The notes: generated from the letters alone by a model not told the origin. A stretch of DNA of 57,876 bases from Alphaproteobacteria bacterium (GCA_017307285.1 JAFKFI010000070.1:1-57876), one strand, 5' to 3'. Shown: positions 18,394 through 27,868, counted from the stretch's first letter. Numbers and translations are program-made.

Positions 18394-19518
18394 GTGAACG
18401 ACCTCGTCATGCCGGACGCCGACCGCTCAGAGGACCTGAAATTCGCCTACTGGGTGCCCAACGTCAGCGGCGGGCTGGTGGTGAGCAAGATCCCGCAACG
18501 TACCGACTGGGGACTCGACTACAACATCAAGCTGGCGCGAATCGCCGAGGCAGCCGGGTTCGACTACGCGCTGTCGCAAATCCGCTTCATCGGTAGCTAC
18601 GGGGCGGAATATCAGCATGAGTCGACCACCTTCTCCACCGCTCTGTTGGCCGCTACCGAACGGCTGAAAGTGATTGCGGCCATTCTGCCTGGCCCGTGGC
18701 ATCCCGCGGTCGTCGCCAAGCTCGGCGCTACCGCAGATCAGTTGTTTGGTGGACGTTGGGCCGTGAATGTCGTCAGCGGCTGGTTCCAGGGTGAGTTCGA
18801 GGCCCTCGGCCTGCCTTGGATCGAGCATGACGCGCGCTATCGCCGGTCGCGCGAATTCATCAAGATCCTCAAGGGAATCTGGACCGAGGACAATTTCAGC
18901 TTCCGAGGCGAGTTCTACGAGATCAACAATTTCACATTGAGGCCGAAGCCGGCGCAGCAACCGCACCCGGAAATCTTCCAGGGGGGCAACTCGCGTGCAG
19001 CGCAGGAGAATGCGGGTACCGTTTCTGACTGGTATTTCATGAACGGGAATACTCCGGAGGGGCACCGGGAGCAGATCGAAAACGTCAGCGCTCTTGCGCG
19101 CCGCAACGGCCGACGGGTCCGCTTCGGCGCCAATGCCTTCGTGATCGCACGGGAGACCGAGCGCGAGGCGCGCCAGGAGCTCGGGGCGATCATCGGCGCC
19201 GCCGACGAGGAAGCGGTCGAGGCGTTTGGTCAGGCCGTGCGTCAGGCCGGCCAGGCATCGCCCGAGGGCAAGGGCATGTGGCAAGACTCCCGGTTCCAGG
19301 ATCTCGTCCAGTACAATGACGGCTTCCGCACGAACCTGATCGGCACGCCCGAGCAGGTCGCAGAGCGCATCGTGCACCTCAAGCGCATCGGCGTGAATCT
19401 CATCCTGTGCTGCTTTCTCCACTTCCAGGAGGAAGTGCGCTTCTTTGGCGAACGGGTTCTGCCGCTCGTCGGCGAGATGGAGCGCGCGTCGCCGCCCGTC
19501 GGATTGGCTGCGGAGTAA
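18394..19518 (+). CDS. sfnG: FMN-dependent dimethylsulfone monooxygenase-like protein SfnG
   Basis: Protein of 374 residues from a GTG at 18394 with a GGAG site; the ATG at 18409 would give 369. SfnG is a luciferase-like monooxygenase that uses FMNH2 to convert dimethylsulfone to methanesulfinate in sulfur scavenging. The N-terminal block LKFAYWVPNVSGGLVVSKIP is highly characteristic, followed by QRTDWGLDYNIKLARIAEAA, the WAVNVVSGWFQGEFEALGLP segment and FQGGNSRAAQENAG. No flavin reductase or other sulfone genes are adjacent. It lies between zapE and mdh, genes that are often neighbours in alphaproteobacteria, so it was probably inserted there. Confidence 0.85.
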   Translation: MNDLVMPDADRSEDLKFAYWVPNVSGGLVVSKIPQRTDWGLDYNIKLARIAEAAGFDYALSQIRFIGSYGAEYQHESTTFSTALLAATERLKVIAAILPGPWHPAVVAKLGATADQLFGGRWAVNVVSGWFQGEFEALGLPWIEHDARYRRSREFIKILKGIWTEDNFSFRGEFYEINNFTLRPKPAQQPHPEIFQGGNSRAAQENAGTVSDWYFMNGNTPEGHREQIENVSALARRNGRRVRFGANAFVIARETEREARQELGAIIGAADEEAVEAFGQAVRQAGQASPEGKGMWQDSRFQDLVQYNDGFRTNLIGTPEQVAERIVHLKRIGVNLILCCFLHFQEEVRFFGERVLPLVGEMERASPPVGLAAE

Positions 19519-19549
19519 GTCGCGCAAGAGGGGAAGTCGCGCGGGGGCC

Positions 19550-20707
19550 TCAGGTCAGATGCGCGAGCTCCAGCCAGTCCTGGCTCTGCATTTCCTCGAG
19601 CCGCGAGGCGGTGCGCTCGAACATCTTGGCGTTCTCGCCGCGCTGGTATAGCTGATCGGGTCGCGCGGCAGCGGACGCCAGCAGCTTCACCCGATGGTCG
19701 TATAGCGTATCGATCAGCACGATGAAGCGCCGCGCCACATCGTAGTTGTCCGGCGACAAGCGCGGGATCGCGTCGAGAAGCAGCGTGTGAAAGTGGGTCG
19801 CCAGTGCGAGATAGTCGCCGGCGCCGAGCGGCTGGCCGCAAAGCGCGTCGAAATCGAAGCGCGCCACGCCCTCGGCGGCCAGCGGTACCTCGAGCGTACG
19901 GCCCATCACTGTCAGCCGCTCGGGACGCGGTGTTGCTCCACCGGTCAGTTCGGCAAAGGCGAGATCGAGCGCGCGCTCGGCCCGCGCGTCGGCGGGGACG
20001 TACCAGGTCGGCATCCCGCGCAGCCGCGCCCGCCGGAAATCCCGCCCGGCATCGAGCATGAGCACGTCGAGCCGCTGCTTGATCAGCGCGATGAACGGCA
20101 GGAAGGCGTCGCGGCCCGGCTGCCCCTTGAACAGATCGTCCGGTCGCGTGTTCGATGTCGCGACCACCACCACCGACCGGTCGAACAGCGCCTGGAACAG
20201 CCGCCCGAGGATCATCGCGTCGGCGATGTCGTTGACCTGGAACTCGTCGAAGCAAAGCAGGGCCGCCTCTCCCGCAATGGCATCAGCGAGCGGCGGGATC
20301 GGATCGTCACCGTCCGGATTGGCGCGCTTCCAGGCATGGACCCGCGCGTGCGCGTCCTGCATGAAGCGATGAAAGTGGATGCGCTTCTTCCGCGCCACGT
20401 CGGCCGAGGCGAAGAACAGGTCCATCAGCATGGATTTGCCGCGCCCGACCTCGCCCACGAGGTAGAGGCCGTTCGGCCGGTCCTCCCCCGCCTCGTCCAC
20501 CGGCTTCCGCCGCAGCAGACGGGAGAGAAATCCGTTGCCGTTGGCGCGGAGCGGCGGGTCGTAGCCGCGCAGCTTTGCCCACAAATCCTGCAATCGCTCG
20601 GCCGCCAGCGCCTGCGCTTGGTCGGGCGCGAGTTCGCCCCGCGCGACGAGGTCACGATAAGCGGGCAGCGGTCCAAGCAGGGCCGTATGCGGGTTGAGGC
20701 TATCCAT
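19550..20707 (-). CDS. zapE: AFG1-family ATPase, cell division protein ZapE
   Basis: Protein of 385 residues. ZapE/AFG1 proteins are AAA-like P-loop ATPases linked to Z-ring constriction in bacteria. The Walker A motif is in GLYLVGEVGRGKSMLMDLFF (about residue 88), the KKRIHFHRFMQDAHARVH block follows, Walker B is LLCFDEFQVNDIADAMIL, and sensor residues lie in VVVATSNTRPDDLF. The C-terminus has FIVLIDTLYDHRVKLL. It ends tail to tail with sfnG. Confidence 0.93.
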   Translation of the reverse strand: MDSLNPHTALLGPLPAYRDLVARGELAPDQAQALAAERLQDLWAKLRGYDPPLRANGNGFLSRLLRRKPVDEAGEDRPNGLYLVGEVGRGKSMLMDLFFASADVARKKRIHFHRFMQDAHARVHAWKRANPDGDDPIPPLADAIAGEAALLCFDEFQVNDIADAMILGRLFQALFDRSVVVVATSNTRPDDLFKGQPGRDAFLPFIALIKQRLDVLMLDAGRDFRRARLRGMPTWYVPADARAERALDLAFAELTGGATPRPERLTVMGRTLEVPLAAEGVARFDFDALCGQPLGAGDYLALATHFHTLLLDAIPRLSPDNYDVARRFIVLIDTLYDHRVKLLASAAARPDQLYQRGENAKMFERTASRLEEMQSQDWLELAHLT

Positions 20708-20824
20708 GATCGCCGTCGGAGATACCCTGAGAGCGTGCCCGTATCAATGAACCGCGAGCTATTGCAAACTCGCCAAAGGCTTACCCGTTGTTCTTGCCAT
20801 GAAGATCAAATACGAGGTTCAAGA

Positions 20825-21058
20825 ATGAAGATCGTGTTTGCCACGGCAGTTCTGGCCCTGGCTCCCCTGGTCACGGCCCAAGCGGCGGACCTACAGCATC
20901 AGAAGCGATCCAGCATCCCGTCCTGCGTCCACTCTTCGGATTGGAGCGGTGGCAATGGCTCTGCTTTGGGACAGCCCGCTATGACTGGCGAGATACCTTG
21001 CCCACGCTTCCTCTCGACCACAACAATTCAGCGCAAGCGCGTCCCACAATGGACATGA
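20825..21058 (+). CDS. Hypothetical small secreted protein
   Basis: A possible 77-residue protein in the 409 bases between zapE and the DMT transporter. It begins with a convincing signal peptide (MKIVFATAVLALAPLVTAQA), preceded by an AGG-containing site, but the mature part (Cys at two places, Ser/Pro-rich) matches nothing I know. It may be a real short secreted protein or a frameshifted remnant whose export signal survives. The rest of the gap (20708-20824 and 21059-21116) shows no recognisable feature. Confidence 0.35.
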   Translation: MKIVFATAVLALAPLVTAQAADLQHQKRSSIPSCVHSSDWSGGNGSALGQPAMTGEIPCPRFLSTTTIQRKRVPQWT

Positions 21059-21116
21059 CGGCGGAGGCTGGCCTGGCCTAGGCTCAATTCAGATAGATCG
21101 TTGAACGGAAACAAGC

Positions 21117-22190
21117 TTGCCATTCGACCGATCTGCGCGGGCTTGGCCCGGTGCCGCACTGGCTCTCGGCTCGGCGGTGCTGTTCGGCGCCAGCACCCCC
21201 CTCGCCAAGCTACTGTTGCAAGCGACCGACCCGTGGTTGCTCGCGGGGTTGCTCTATCTCGGCTCGGGTCTGGGGCTGGCTGGCCTGCATTTCGGCCGAC
21301 GACTACTTGGCGGGCCGCTGATCGAGGCGCCGCTGCGGCGGAGCGACTTGCCGTGGCTTGGCGCCGTCATTCTCGCCGGAGGCGTGATCGGGCCGCTACT
21401 GTTGATGCTCGGCCTGACCCGGACCGCCGCCTCCAGCGCTGCCCTGCTACTCAATTTGGAAGGCCTGGCGACGATGGCGATCGCCTGGCTCGTGTTCCAT
21501 GAGCATACAGACCGCCGCCTCCTACTCGGCGCCTTCGCGATCCTCGCTGGGGCGGTGCTGCTGTCCTGGCAGGGCGGCCCGACCGGCTTCGGCTGGGGCA
21601 GTATCGCGATTGCCGGGGCGTGCGTTGCCTGGGGCATCGACAACAACCTGACCCGCAAGCTGAGTGCCGCCGATCCGGTCTCCATCGCGATGGTGAAAGG
21701 ACTGGCCGCCGGCGCGATCAACCTGGCTCTCGCCGTGACCAGTGGCGCGCAGTGGCCGCCGCCATCCGCGGTGCTCGCCGCCGCAATCGTCGGATTCCTC
21801 GGCTACGGCGTCAGCCTCGTGATGTTCGTCCTCGGTCTGCGGCATCTCGGGACCGCCCGGACCAGTGCCTATTTCTCTCTCGCTCCGTTCATCGGCGCGA
21901 TAGTCGCGCTCGCGCTGTTCCACACCATACCCAGCATCGCGTTCTGCGCTGCCGCCCTTCTCATGGGTATCGGCCTCACGCTGCACCTGGTCGAGTGGCA
22001 CGACCACGAGCACCTGCACGAGGCGATGGAGCACGAGCACCGACACGTCCACGACGCGCATCATCGCCACGCACACACGCCCGATGATCCGCCCGGCGAG
22101 CCGCATGTTCACCAGCACGTCCACGCTCCGCTACGACATCGGCACTCGCACTATCCCGATTTGCACCATCGCCACGGCCACCCTGGCTGA
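21117..22190 (+). CDS. DMT (EamA) family transporter with histidine-rich C-terminal tail
   Basis: Protein of 357 residues from a TTG start with a weak GGA site. Two EamA repeats give ten membrane segments; the first begins GAALALGSAVLFGASTPLAKLLL, the second includes GACVAWGIDNNLTRKLS. After the last segment (about residue 290) comes a 66-residue cytosolic tail with 23 histidines arranged as HxH and HxHxH, ending HYPDLHHRHGHPG. The tail suggests divalent metal binding or sensing. The transported substrate is unknown; most EamA proteins export metabolites, and related proteins with such tails exist. It ends 11 bases from the converging LysR gene. Confidence 0.85.
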   Translation: MPFDRSARAWPGAALALGSAVLFGASTPLAKLLLQATDPWLLAGLLYLGSGLGLAGLHFGRRLLGGPLIEAPLRRSDLPWLGAVILAGGVIGPLLLMLGLTRTAASSAALLLNLEGLATMAIAWLVFHEHTDRRLLLGAFAILAGAVLLSWQGGPTGFGWGSIAIAGACVAWGIDNNLTRKLSAADPVSIAMVKGLAAGAINLALAVTSGAQWPPPSAVLAAAIVGFLGYGVSLVMFVLGLRHLGTARTSAYFSLAPFIGAIVALALFHTIPSIAFCAAALLMGIGLTLHLVEWHDHEHLHEAMEHEHRHVHDAHHRHAHTPDDPPGEPHVHQHVHAPLRHRHSHYPDLHHRHGHPG

Positions 22191-22201
22191 CGGGCTCGCG
22201 C

Positions 22202-23068
22202 TCAGAGCTTGAGCCCCCCGGTCAGCGCCTCCATCAGCGCCCGAATGCGAGGCGTGCGGCGGGTGTCCTGATGGACCGCCAGCCAGAGCTCGCGCCGCGG
22301 CGCCGGCCCCGGCACCTCGAGCGGGGTCAGCGAGCGACTGGTCGCCAGATTATGGGGCAGGCAGGCGATGCCCATGCCAACCTCGGTGGCCGCCAGCTGC
22401 ATCTCGGTGCCGACCGTTCGCAACGCCACCGAGGCACGGCCGGTCAGTGACGCGAACCAGATCATCTCGTTGGAATTCGGACCGTTCTCGATGCGCCGGA
22501 TGACGCTATGCCCAGGGGCGCCCTTTGCCAGATCTGGGGTGCCGGCTCGCGCCAAATACGCCGCACTCGCATAGACGCCGTATTCGATGTCGGCGAGCTT
22601 GCGCGCGATCAACTCGTTGCCCTGCGGCCGCTCGGGCCACAGCGACAGATCGGCCTCGCGGCGCGACAGGCTGAGAAGCCTAGTTTCGGTGAGGATTTCG
22701 AGGGTGATGTCCGGGTAGCGCAGGCGGAACGCGGCCAGCACCGGCGGCAGCACGCTAACCGCCAGCGCCTCCACCGTGGTCAGGCGCACCACCCCTTCGA
22801 GCCGCTCGTCCCGGCCCGCGACGGTGAGCTCCGCCGCCAGCGCCTCCTGCTCCATCCGCTCGACATGGCCGAGCGCGGCCTCGCCAGCCGCGGTCAGCAG
22901 ATAACCGCTCGGGGTCTTCTGCAGCAGCTTGACCCCGGCGCGCGCCTCCAGCGTGTCCAGCCGGCGGCTCATCGTCGATTGGCGGACGCCGAGCTCGCGC
23001 GCCGCGCCCGACAGGGTGTGGCTGCGCGCGATGGCGAGGAAGGTGCGGAGATTGTCCCAGTCGAGCAT
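22202..23068 (-). CDS. LysR family transcriptional regulator
   Basis: Protein of 288 residues; the ATG at 23068 gives the standard N-terminus MLDWDNLRTFLAIARSHTLS. The winged helix-turn-helix is at residues about 5-60 (GAARELGVRQSTMSRRLDTLE). The co-inducer domain contains EGVVRLTTVEALAVSVLPPVL and GMGIACLPHNLA. It is divergent from the luciferase-like monooxygenase with 92 bases between starts, the classic LysR arrangement, so it most likely controls that gene. Confidence 0.9.
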   Translation of the reverse strand: MLDWDNLRTFLAIARSHTLSGAARELGVRQSTMSRRLDTLEARAGVKLLQKTPSGYLLTAAGEAALGHVERMEQEALAAELTVAGRDERLEGVVRLTTVEALAVSVLPPVLAAFRLRYPDITLEILTETRLLSLSRREADLSLWPERPQGNELIARKLADIEYGVYASAAYLARAGTPDLAKGAPGHSVIRRIENGPNSNEMIWFASLTGRASVALRTVGTEMQLAATEVGMGIACLPHNLATSRSLTPLEVPGPAPRRELWLAVHQDTRRTPRIRALMEALTGGLKL

Positions 23069-23160
23069 CTGTCGTCCATGAAGCGTCGTATCCGTCCCAC
23101 AGGTTGAACTCCACGCGGGTGCGGCGCACCATCCCTGTTCTGGAATGGGAGGAGCGTGGA

Positions 23161-24210
23161 ATGGAGTTCGGCGTCTTCCACGAGTTTCAGTGCCCACCCG
23201 GTCAGTCCGAGGCGGGCGCCTTCGCCGAATCTTTCGCCCAGGTCGATGCCGCCGAAGCCTGGGGGCTTGACGTGATGTGGCTCGCCGAGCTGCACGTCGC
23301 GCCCGGCCAATCGGTGCTCGCCGCGCCCCTGACGATTGCCTCAGCCATCGCCGCCCGCACCAAACGCATCAGGATCGGCACCGCCGTCCAGGTGCTGCCG
23401 CTATGCCATCCGCTGCAGCTCGCCGAGGAAGCGGCGACCGTGGACCATATCAGCCAAGGACGGCTGATCTTCGGCGTGGGCCGCAGTGGCTTCCCGCGCA
23501 CCTACGAGGCCTATGGCGTGCCTTATTCTGAGAGCCGCGAGCGCTTTGCCGAGACGCTCGACATTGTCAAGCAGGCTTGGACGCAGCCACGCTTTACCTA
23601 CGAAGGGCGCTTCCACAGCTTTCGCGACGTCTGCCTGGTGCCGAAACCCTACCAGCAGCCGCACCCGGAAATCCGCGTCGCCGCCACCAGCCCCGACACC
23701 TTCCCGGCGATCGGCGCGATGGGCTACGCGATCTTCTGCGCCGTGCGGCTCGGGGCTTTGCCAGAGCTTGGGCCGCAGATCCGCGAATACCGCGAGGCCT
23801 GGAAGGCCGCCGGCCATCCCGGCGAGGGGCAGGTATATCTCCGTGTGCCGGTCTACGTCGCCGAGACCGAGCGCGAGGCGCGCGAGCAGCCGGAGGAGAG
23901 CATCATGTCGTTCTACCGCTGGCTAGGCAGCCAGATCGCCGCCAGCGCCAGCAACGCCGGCGCCCGCGCCATCGAGCGGCGCGCCGAACGCGGCGAGGTG
24001 CTGCGCAACATCACCTACGAGGACACGCTGCGCGACAAAGTCATCATCGGCACGCCGGATATGGTGGCCGACAAGCTGCACCGGCTGCGCGCGGAGCTCG
24101 GCCTCAACGGCATCCTCGCCGAGCTGAACTGCGGCCGCGCCATCCCGAATGATCGGGTGATGCACTCGCTCAGGCTGCTGTGCGAGCAGGTGATTCCGAA
24201 GTTCAGGTAG
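23161..24210 (+). CDS. Luciferase-like (LLM class) flavin-dependent oxidoreductase
   Basis: Protein of 349 residues; the start at 23161 follows a strong GGAGG site. The TIM-barrel of the bacterial luciferase superfamily is visible: GVFHEFQCPPGQSEA, then DVMWLAELHVAPGQSVLAAP, TKRIRIGTAVQVLPLCHPLQ, AEEAATVDHISQGRLIFGVG and the VPKPYQQPHPEI strand. Enzymes of this group use reduced FMN (or F420) and oxygen on substrates from alkanesulfonates to aldehydes; the substrate here is not evident. Its last bases overlap the converging 306-residue gene by 8 bases. Confidence 0.87.
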   Translation: MEFGVFHEFQCPPGQSEAGAFAESFAQVDAAEAWGLDVMWLAELHVAPGQSVLAAPLTIASAIAARTKRIRIGTAVQVLPLCHPLQLAEEAATVDHISQGRLIFGVGRSGFPRTYEAYGVPYSESRERFAETLDIVKQAWTQPRFTYEGRFHSFRDVCLVPKPYQQPHPEIRVAATSPDTFPAIGAMGYAIFCAVRLGALPELGPQIREYREAWKAAGHPGEGQVYLRVPVYVAETEREAREQPEESIMSFYRWLGSQIAASASNAGARAIERRAERGEVLRNITYEDTLRDKVIIGTPDMVADKLHRLRAELGLNGILAELNCGRAIPNDRVMHSLRLLCEQVIPKFR

Positions 24211-25123
24211 CGGGGGCGGGTCGCGCGCCGGATCGGGCGGTCGGAGCCCCGGGTATTTCGCCTTTTTGCAACCCGAGGAGCAGCTCCAAATGCGCCGGAG
24301 TTAGGAGGCGCTGCAGTTCTTCATAGAACGGGTCATCCCGGATGTCACCGGCCCAGCGACGTTCCTCCGCGAGACGTTCCGTCTCCAGGAGCTTGCGTGC
24401 CGTGACTTTGAAATGGGCAAGCCCTGCAAGAGCGGTATCATAGTTCGCCCGAGATCCCTCGTGCCGAGTCAAAGCCTCCTTCGTCGCGGCCAGCAGTTTT
24501 TCGTCGAGATCGGTGCCTGCGAGCAACTCTTGGAACGGATGACGAGTAGGGCCGGGCAGAGCTCCATCCGCCTCCGTGCAAAGGCGCAGGGCGTTGGCGT
24601 ACTGGGTCGACAACAGCATACTTCGGGCGTCGACCTCCTCCTGCACCGGCTTGGGGCGAGTCTGCGCAATCGCTCCGACGAGGCTCTCCAAAACGTCAAG
24701 GGTCATGCCGACAGGTCGCGCCACATTGTTCTCGAACGCCTGCATGGCGGCCAATGTCCGCCGCGCGCGCAGTTCGCGCGCAATAGCGGCGGCATCCTTG
24801 CGGAAGCCGAAGCGCTGGCTGTTCCAGGCCATGAGAGCAGACGCGGCGGCTATCGCGGCCGACAGCATTGCGACGAACACCGGAAGCCAGGTCCGCCAGA
24901 ACCCGGAGGGCGGCCCCGCGACATTTACGATCGGCGCAGGAGCGGCCGGCACCTGAACCGTAATCGTTGGCGACGGAACCGGCGGTACGTTGATCCGCGG
25001 CTGGATCGAGATCGGCGGAAGAGCAGGTGCGACCGCTTCGCCATTCATCTGCGCGAATGCCGGCGTGCTCAGCATCAGGATGGCGAAAGAAACCAAGACG
25101 CGTCTCGGTCCCCGCAGCGTCAT
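24203..25123 (-). CDS. Single-pass membrane protein of unknown function
   Basis: Protein of 306 residues. A signal-like N-terminus (VLVSFAILMLSTPAFAQ) precedes a Pro/Val-rich periplasmic stretch with short repeats (PPISIQPRINVPPVPSPTI, then VQVPAAPAPIVNV). One membrane segment follows (TWLPVFVAMLSAAIAAASALMAW), then about 200 residues of charged helical cytosolic sequence with many Leu/Ala heptads, including ETERLAEERRWAGDIRDDPFYEEL and ELLLGLQKGEIPGAP. It resembles no family I can name. It lies 28 bases after the 104-residue gene on the same strand, so the two form a probable operon downstream of argF. Confidence 0.6.
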   Translation of the reverse strand: MTLRGPRRVLVSFAILMLSTPAFAQMNGEAVAPALPPISIQPRINVPPVPSPTITVQVPAAPAPIVNVAGPPSGFWRTWLPVFVAMLSAAIAAASALMAWNSQRFGFRKDAAAIARELRARRTLAAMQAFENNVARPVGMTLDVLESLVGAIAQTRPKPVQEEVDARSMLLSTQYANALRLCTEADGALPGPTRHPFQELLAGTDLDEKLLAATKEALTRHEGSRANYDTALAGLAHFKVTARKLLETERLAEERRWAGDIRDDPFYEELQRLLTPAHLELLLGLQKGEIPGAPTARSGARPAPAT

Positions 25124-25151
25124 TGCGCGGCGCCACCGCGCCGCGTTCGGC

Positions 25152-25466
25152 TCATGCTGCGGTCTTCTCCGCCGCGGCCAAACGGGCGGCCGACTGGACG
25201 ATGGTTTTGACGCTCGGTGTTGCCTCGAACTCGTATTTGCGCAGGAACTCGTCGTAGCCTAGCGCCCGCACGCTGGGCTCGATCAGACCGCGCACGAACG
25301 AGACCGTGACCACCGGCGTACCTATCCGCACGAGCGCATGAATGGCCGACTGATCGATCTCGTCGAGCCTCAAGCTTTCACGCGTTTGCCGCCCCAGATC
25401 GGCCCCGATGAGCGTTCGGGGCTCGTTGGGGATCGTGAGGGTGACTGATCTTTCCGGCTCGTCCAT
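25152..25466 (-). CDS. Hypothetical protein, partner of the membrane protein at 24203
   Basis: Protein of 104 residues from an ATG at 25466 with a GAGGCGAGG site; an in-frame start at 25517 is possible. It reads as an alternating strand-helix chain: VTLTIPNEPRTLIGADLG, IDQSAIHALVRI, TPVVTVSFVRGLIEPSVRALGYDEFLRKYEF, then ATPSVKTIVQSAARLAA. The VVTVSFVRGLIEPSV segment recalls STAS-like (DUF4325) domains, but the match is weak. Function unknown; context points to joint action with the adjacent membrane protein. Confidence 0.55.
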   Translation of the reverse strand: MDEPERSVTLTIPNEPRTLIGADLGRQTRESLRLDEIDQSAIHALVRIGTPVVTVSFVRGLIEPSVRALGYDEFLRKYEFEATPSVKTIVQSAARLAAAEKTAA

Positions 25467-25536
25467 TCCTCGCCTCACTTCGGCCTTCCAGCGACTCATA
25501 GATGGCGATCTTAGCACGCCGATTTGAGGGCCGATG

Positions 25537-25570
25537 GAAAAAGCGGGCGGGAGCGTCGTCCGAGCCGCCC
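25537..25570 (-). terminator. Rho-independent terminator after argF
   Basis: Immediately after the argF stop, the minus strand reads GGGCGG, a 14-base loop, CCGCCC and then GCTTTTT. The GC stem and T-run fit an intrinsic terminator for the argD-argF operon. Confidence 0.65.
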
Positions 25571-26529
25571 TAACGCGCCGCCCCCAGCGCCCAGGCCAGC
25601 ACGCCCTTCTGGGCGTGCAGCCGGTTCTCCGCCTCGTCGAACACCACCGATTGCGGCCCGTCGATCACCTCTGCGTCCACCTCCTCGCCGCGATGGGCAG
25701 GAAGGCAGTGCATGAAGATCGCGTCGGGGGCGGCCTTGGCCATCAGCGCGCGGCTGACCTTGTAGGGAGCCAGCAGGTTGTGCCGGCTCTCGTTCGGGTC
25801 GTCGGCCATGCTGACCCAGGTGTCGGTGATGACGCAGCGGGCGCCCGCCACGGCCCGCTCGGGGTCGTCGGTAAGCTCGATGCGGGCACCCTGCGCGCGC
25901 GCCCAGGCGAGGATGTCCTCGCCGGGGCGCAGCTCTTCGGGGGTGGCGAGGCGCAGCGTGAAGCCGAAGCGCGCCGCCGCCTCGATCCAGCTGCGCGCCA
26001 CGTTGTTGCCGTCGCCGCACCATGCGACGACCTGGCCCGCAATCGGCCCGCGATGCTCCTCGAAGGTGAGTATGTCAGCCATCAGCTGGCAGGGATGCGA
26101 CGCCTCGGTCAGGCCGTTGATCACCGGCACCGTCGCGTATTCCGCCATCTCGTGCAGCTTCGAGGCGCGGTCGGTGCGCAGCATGATCGCATCCACGTAG
26201 CGGGACAGCACGCGCGCCGTGTCCGCCACCGTCTCGCCGCGTCCGAGCTGCATCTCCTTGGCCGAGAGCACGATGACATCGCCACCCAGCTGACGCATCG
26301 CCACCTCGAAGCTGACGCGCGTGCGGGTGCTCGGCTTTTCGAAGATCAGCGCCAAGGTGCGCCCCGCCAGCGGACGGGAACTCACGCCGTGGGCACCCTT
26401 GAACCCCGCGGCGATATCCAGCATGTGGCGCAGCGTGGCGGTATCGAAGTCGCGCAGATCGAGGAAATGCCGCGGGCCCGCCACCGCGTCGTTCGCGGTG
26501 GCGTCCGTCTGCCGGAGCGAGGCGCTCAC
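25570..26529 (-). CDS. argF: Ornithine carbamoyltransferase
   Basis: Protein of 319 residues from a GTG at 26529 that overlaps the argD stop (GTGA). It makes citrulline from ornithine and carbamoyl phosphate. The carbamoyl phosphate site [13 protein letters not shown], the [14 protein letters not shown] block, the [10 protein letters not shown] loop, the SMADD ornithine-binding motif and the [11 protein letters not shown] active-site segment are all present. In many alphaproteobacteria argD-argF is followed by hslO; here a terminator and two unknown genes follow. Confidence 0.95.
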   Translation of the reverse strand: MSASLRQTDATANDAVAGPRHFLDLRDFDTATLRHMLDIAAGFKGAHGVSSRPLAGRTLALIFEKPSTRTRVSFEVAMRQLGGDVIVLSAKEMQLGRGETVADTARVLSRYVDAIMLRTDRASKLHEMAEYATVPVINGLTEASHPCQLMADILTFEEHRGPIAGQVVAWCGDGNNVARSWIEAAARFGFTLRLATPEELRPGEDILAWARAQGARIELTDDPERAVAGARCVITDTWVSMADDPNESRHNLLAPYKVSRALMAKAAPDAIFMHCLPAHRGEEVDAEVIDGPQSVVFDEAENRLHAQKGVLAWALGAAR

Positions 26530-27722
26530 TTCGCCGCGGCCTTGGCGGCGCTCGGCTGCGCGCGGCGCGCGGCGCGGCGCAGCATATCGAGCGCCTCGTC
26601 GCACTCCGCCTCGCTCACCACCAGCGGCGGCGCGAGACGCAGCACGTTGTCGCCCGCGGTGATCGCTAGCAGCCCCTCTGCGATGCAAGCGGGCTGCACC
26701 TCGCCCACCGGGATCGCGCATTTCATGCCGAGCAGCAGCCCCATGCCGCGCGCTTCGACGAACACCTGCGGATATTCGCGCGCGATGGCGTCGAGCCCGG
26801 CGCGCAACCGCTTGCCCTTGCGCTCGACCTCCTCGAGGAAGCCGGGTGCGAGAATCACGTCGAGCACCGCATTGCCCGCCGCGCAGGCCAGCGGATTACC
26901 TCCATACGTGGTGCCATGCGTACCGGGGATGAGGAACTTGGCGACCGCCTCCGTCGCCAGCACCGCGCCGAGCGGGAAGCCGCCCCCGATGCCCTTGGCC
27001 ACCGACATGACATCGGGCGTGATGCCGGCCCATTCATGCGCGAACAGCTTGCCGGTACGGCCGATGCCGGACTGCACCTCGTCCATGCCGAGCAGCAGAC
27101 CGAACTCGTCGCAGGCGGCGCGCAGGCCACGCATGAACTGCAGGTCGCCCGGACGCACGCCGCCTTCGCCCTGGATCGGCTCGACGATGATGCCGGCCGT
27201 GGTCGGGCCGATCGCGTCGCGCACCGCATTCATGTTGTTGAACGGCACGTGGTCGAAGCCCTCGACCGGCGGGCCGAAGCCTTCGAGATAGTGCGGATTG
27301 CCGGTGGCGGCGAGGGTGGCAAGGGTGCGGCCGTGGAAGGCGCCCTCGAAGCAGATGATGCGGATGCGCTCGGCGCGCCCCGTCTGCGCCATCGCGCGGC
27401 GCATCATCTTGATCATGCCCTCGTTCGCCTCGGCGCCCGAGTTGCAGAAGAACGCGCTGTCGGCGAACGTGTTATCCACCAGCCGCTGCGCCAGCCGCTC
27501 GGCCTGCGGAATCCGATAGAGATTCGAGACGTGCATCACCCGGCCCGCCTGCTCGGCGATCGCCTGCACCAGATGCGGGTTGCCGTGGCCGATCGAGGAG
27601 GTCGCGATGCCAGCCCCGAAATCGAGGAATCGTCGCCCATCCACCGTCCACAGCCAGGCGCCCTCGCCCCGCTCGAAAGCGAGGTCGGCGCGGTTGTAGT
27701 TCGGCATCAGGGCGGAGATCAT
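26526..27722 (-). CDS. argD: Acetylornithine aminotransferase
   Basis: Protein of 398 residues; the ATG at 27722 gives the expected start [20 protein letters not shown]. It is a class-III PLP aminotransferase of arginine (and possibly lysine) synthesis. Visible are [23 protein letters not shown], the EPIQGEGGV and [11 protein letters not shown] blocks and the PLP-lysine segment [18 protein letters not shown] low-complexity Ala/Lys tail (SAAKAAAK) is at the C-terminus. Translation of argF is coupled to it. Confidence 0.95.
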   Translation of the reverse strand: MISALMPNYNRADLAFERGEGAWLWTVDGRRFLDFGAGIATSSIGHGNPHLVQAIAEQAGRVMHVSNLYRIPQAERLAQRLVDNTFADSAFFCNSGAEANEGMIKMMRRAMAQTGRAERIRIICFEGAFHGRTLATLAATGNPHYLEGFGPPVEGFDHVPFNNMNAVRDAIGPTTAGIIVEPIQGEGGVRPGDLQFMRGLRAACDEFGLLLGMDEVQSGIGRTGKLFAHEWAGITPDVMSVAKGIGGGFPLGAVLATEAVAKFLIPGTHGTTYGGNPLACAAGNAVLDVILAPGFLEEVERKGKRLRAGLDAIAREYPQVFVEARGMGLLLGMKCAIPVGEVQPACIAEGLLAITAGDNVLRLAPPLVVSEAECDEALDMLRRAARRAQPSAAKAAAK

Positions 27723-27868
27723 GACCTGTTCGGAACCTCGGGTGCTCTCCCCAAAAGTGGATCCCCGCTCCGCGACCCGTCGCGGGCGGTTCCTGGGGAG
27801 TCGGGAATGATTGGCCGCTGATCCCGCCCGAGTCAAACAGATGAGCGCCGCACCACGCGTACGCGAAC

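Noticed and set aside
24203-24210. Overlap of the luciferase-like gene and the 306-residue gene
   Set aside because: An 8-base tail-to-tail overlap is ordinary in a compact genome and needs no special explanation.
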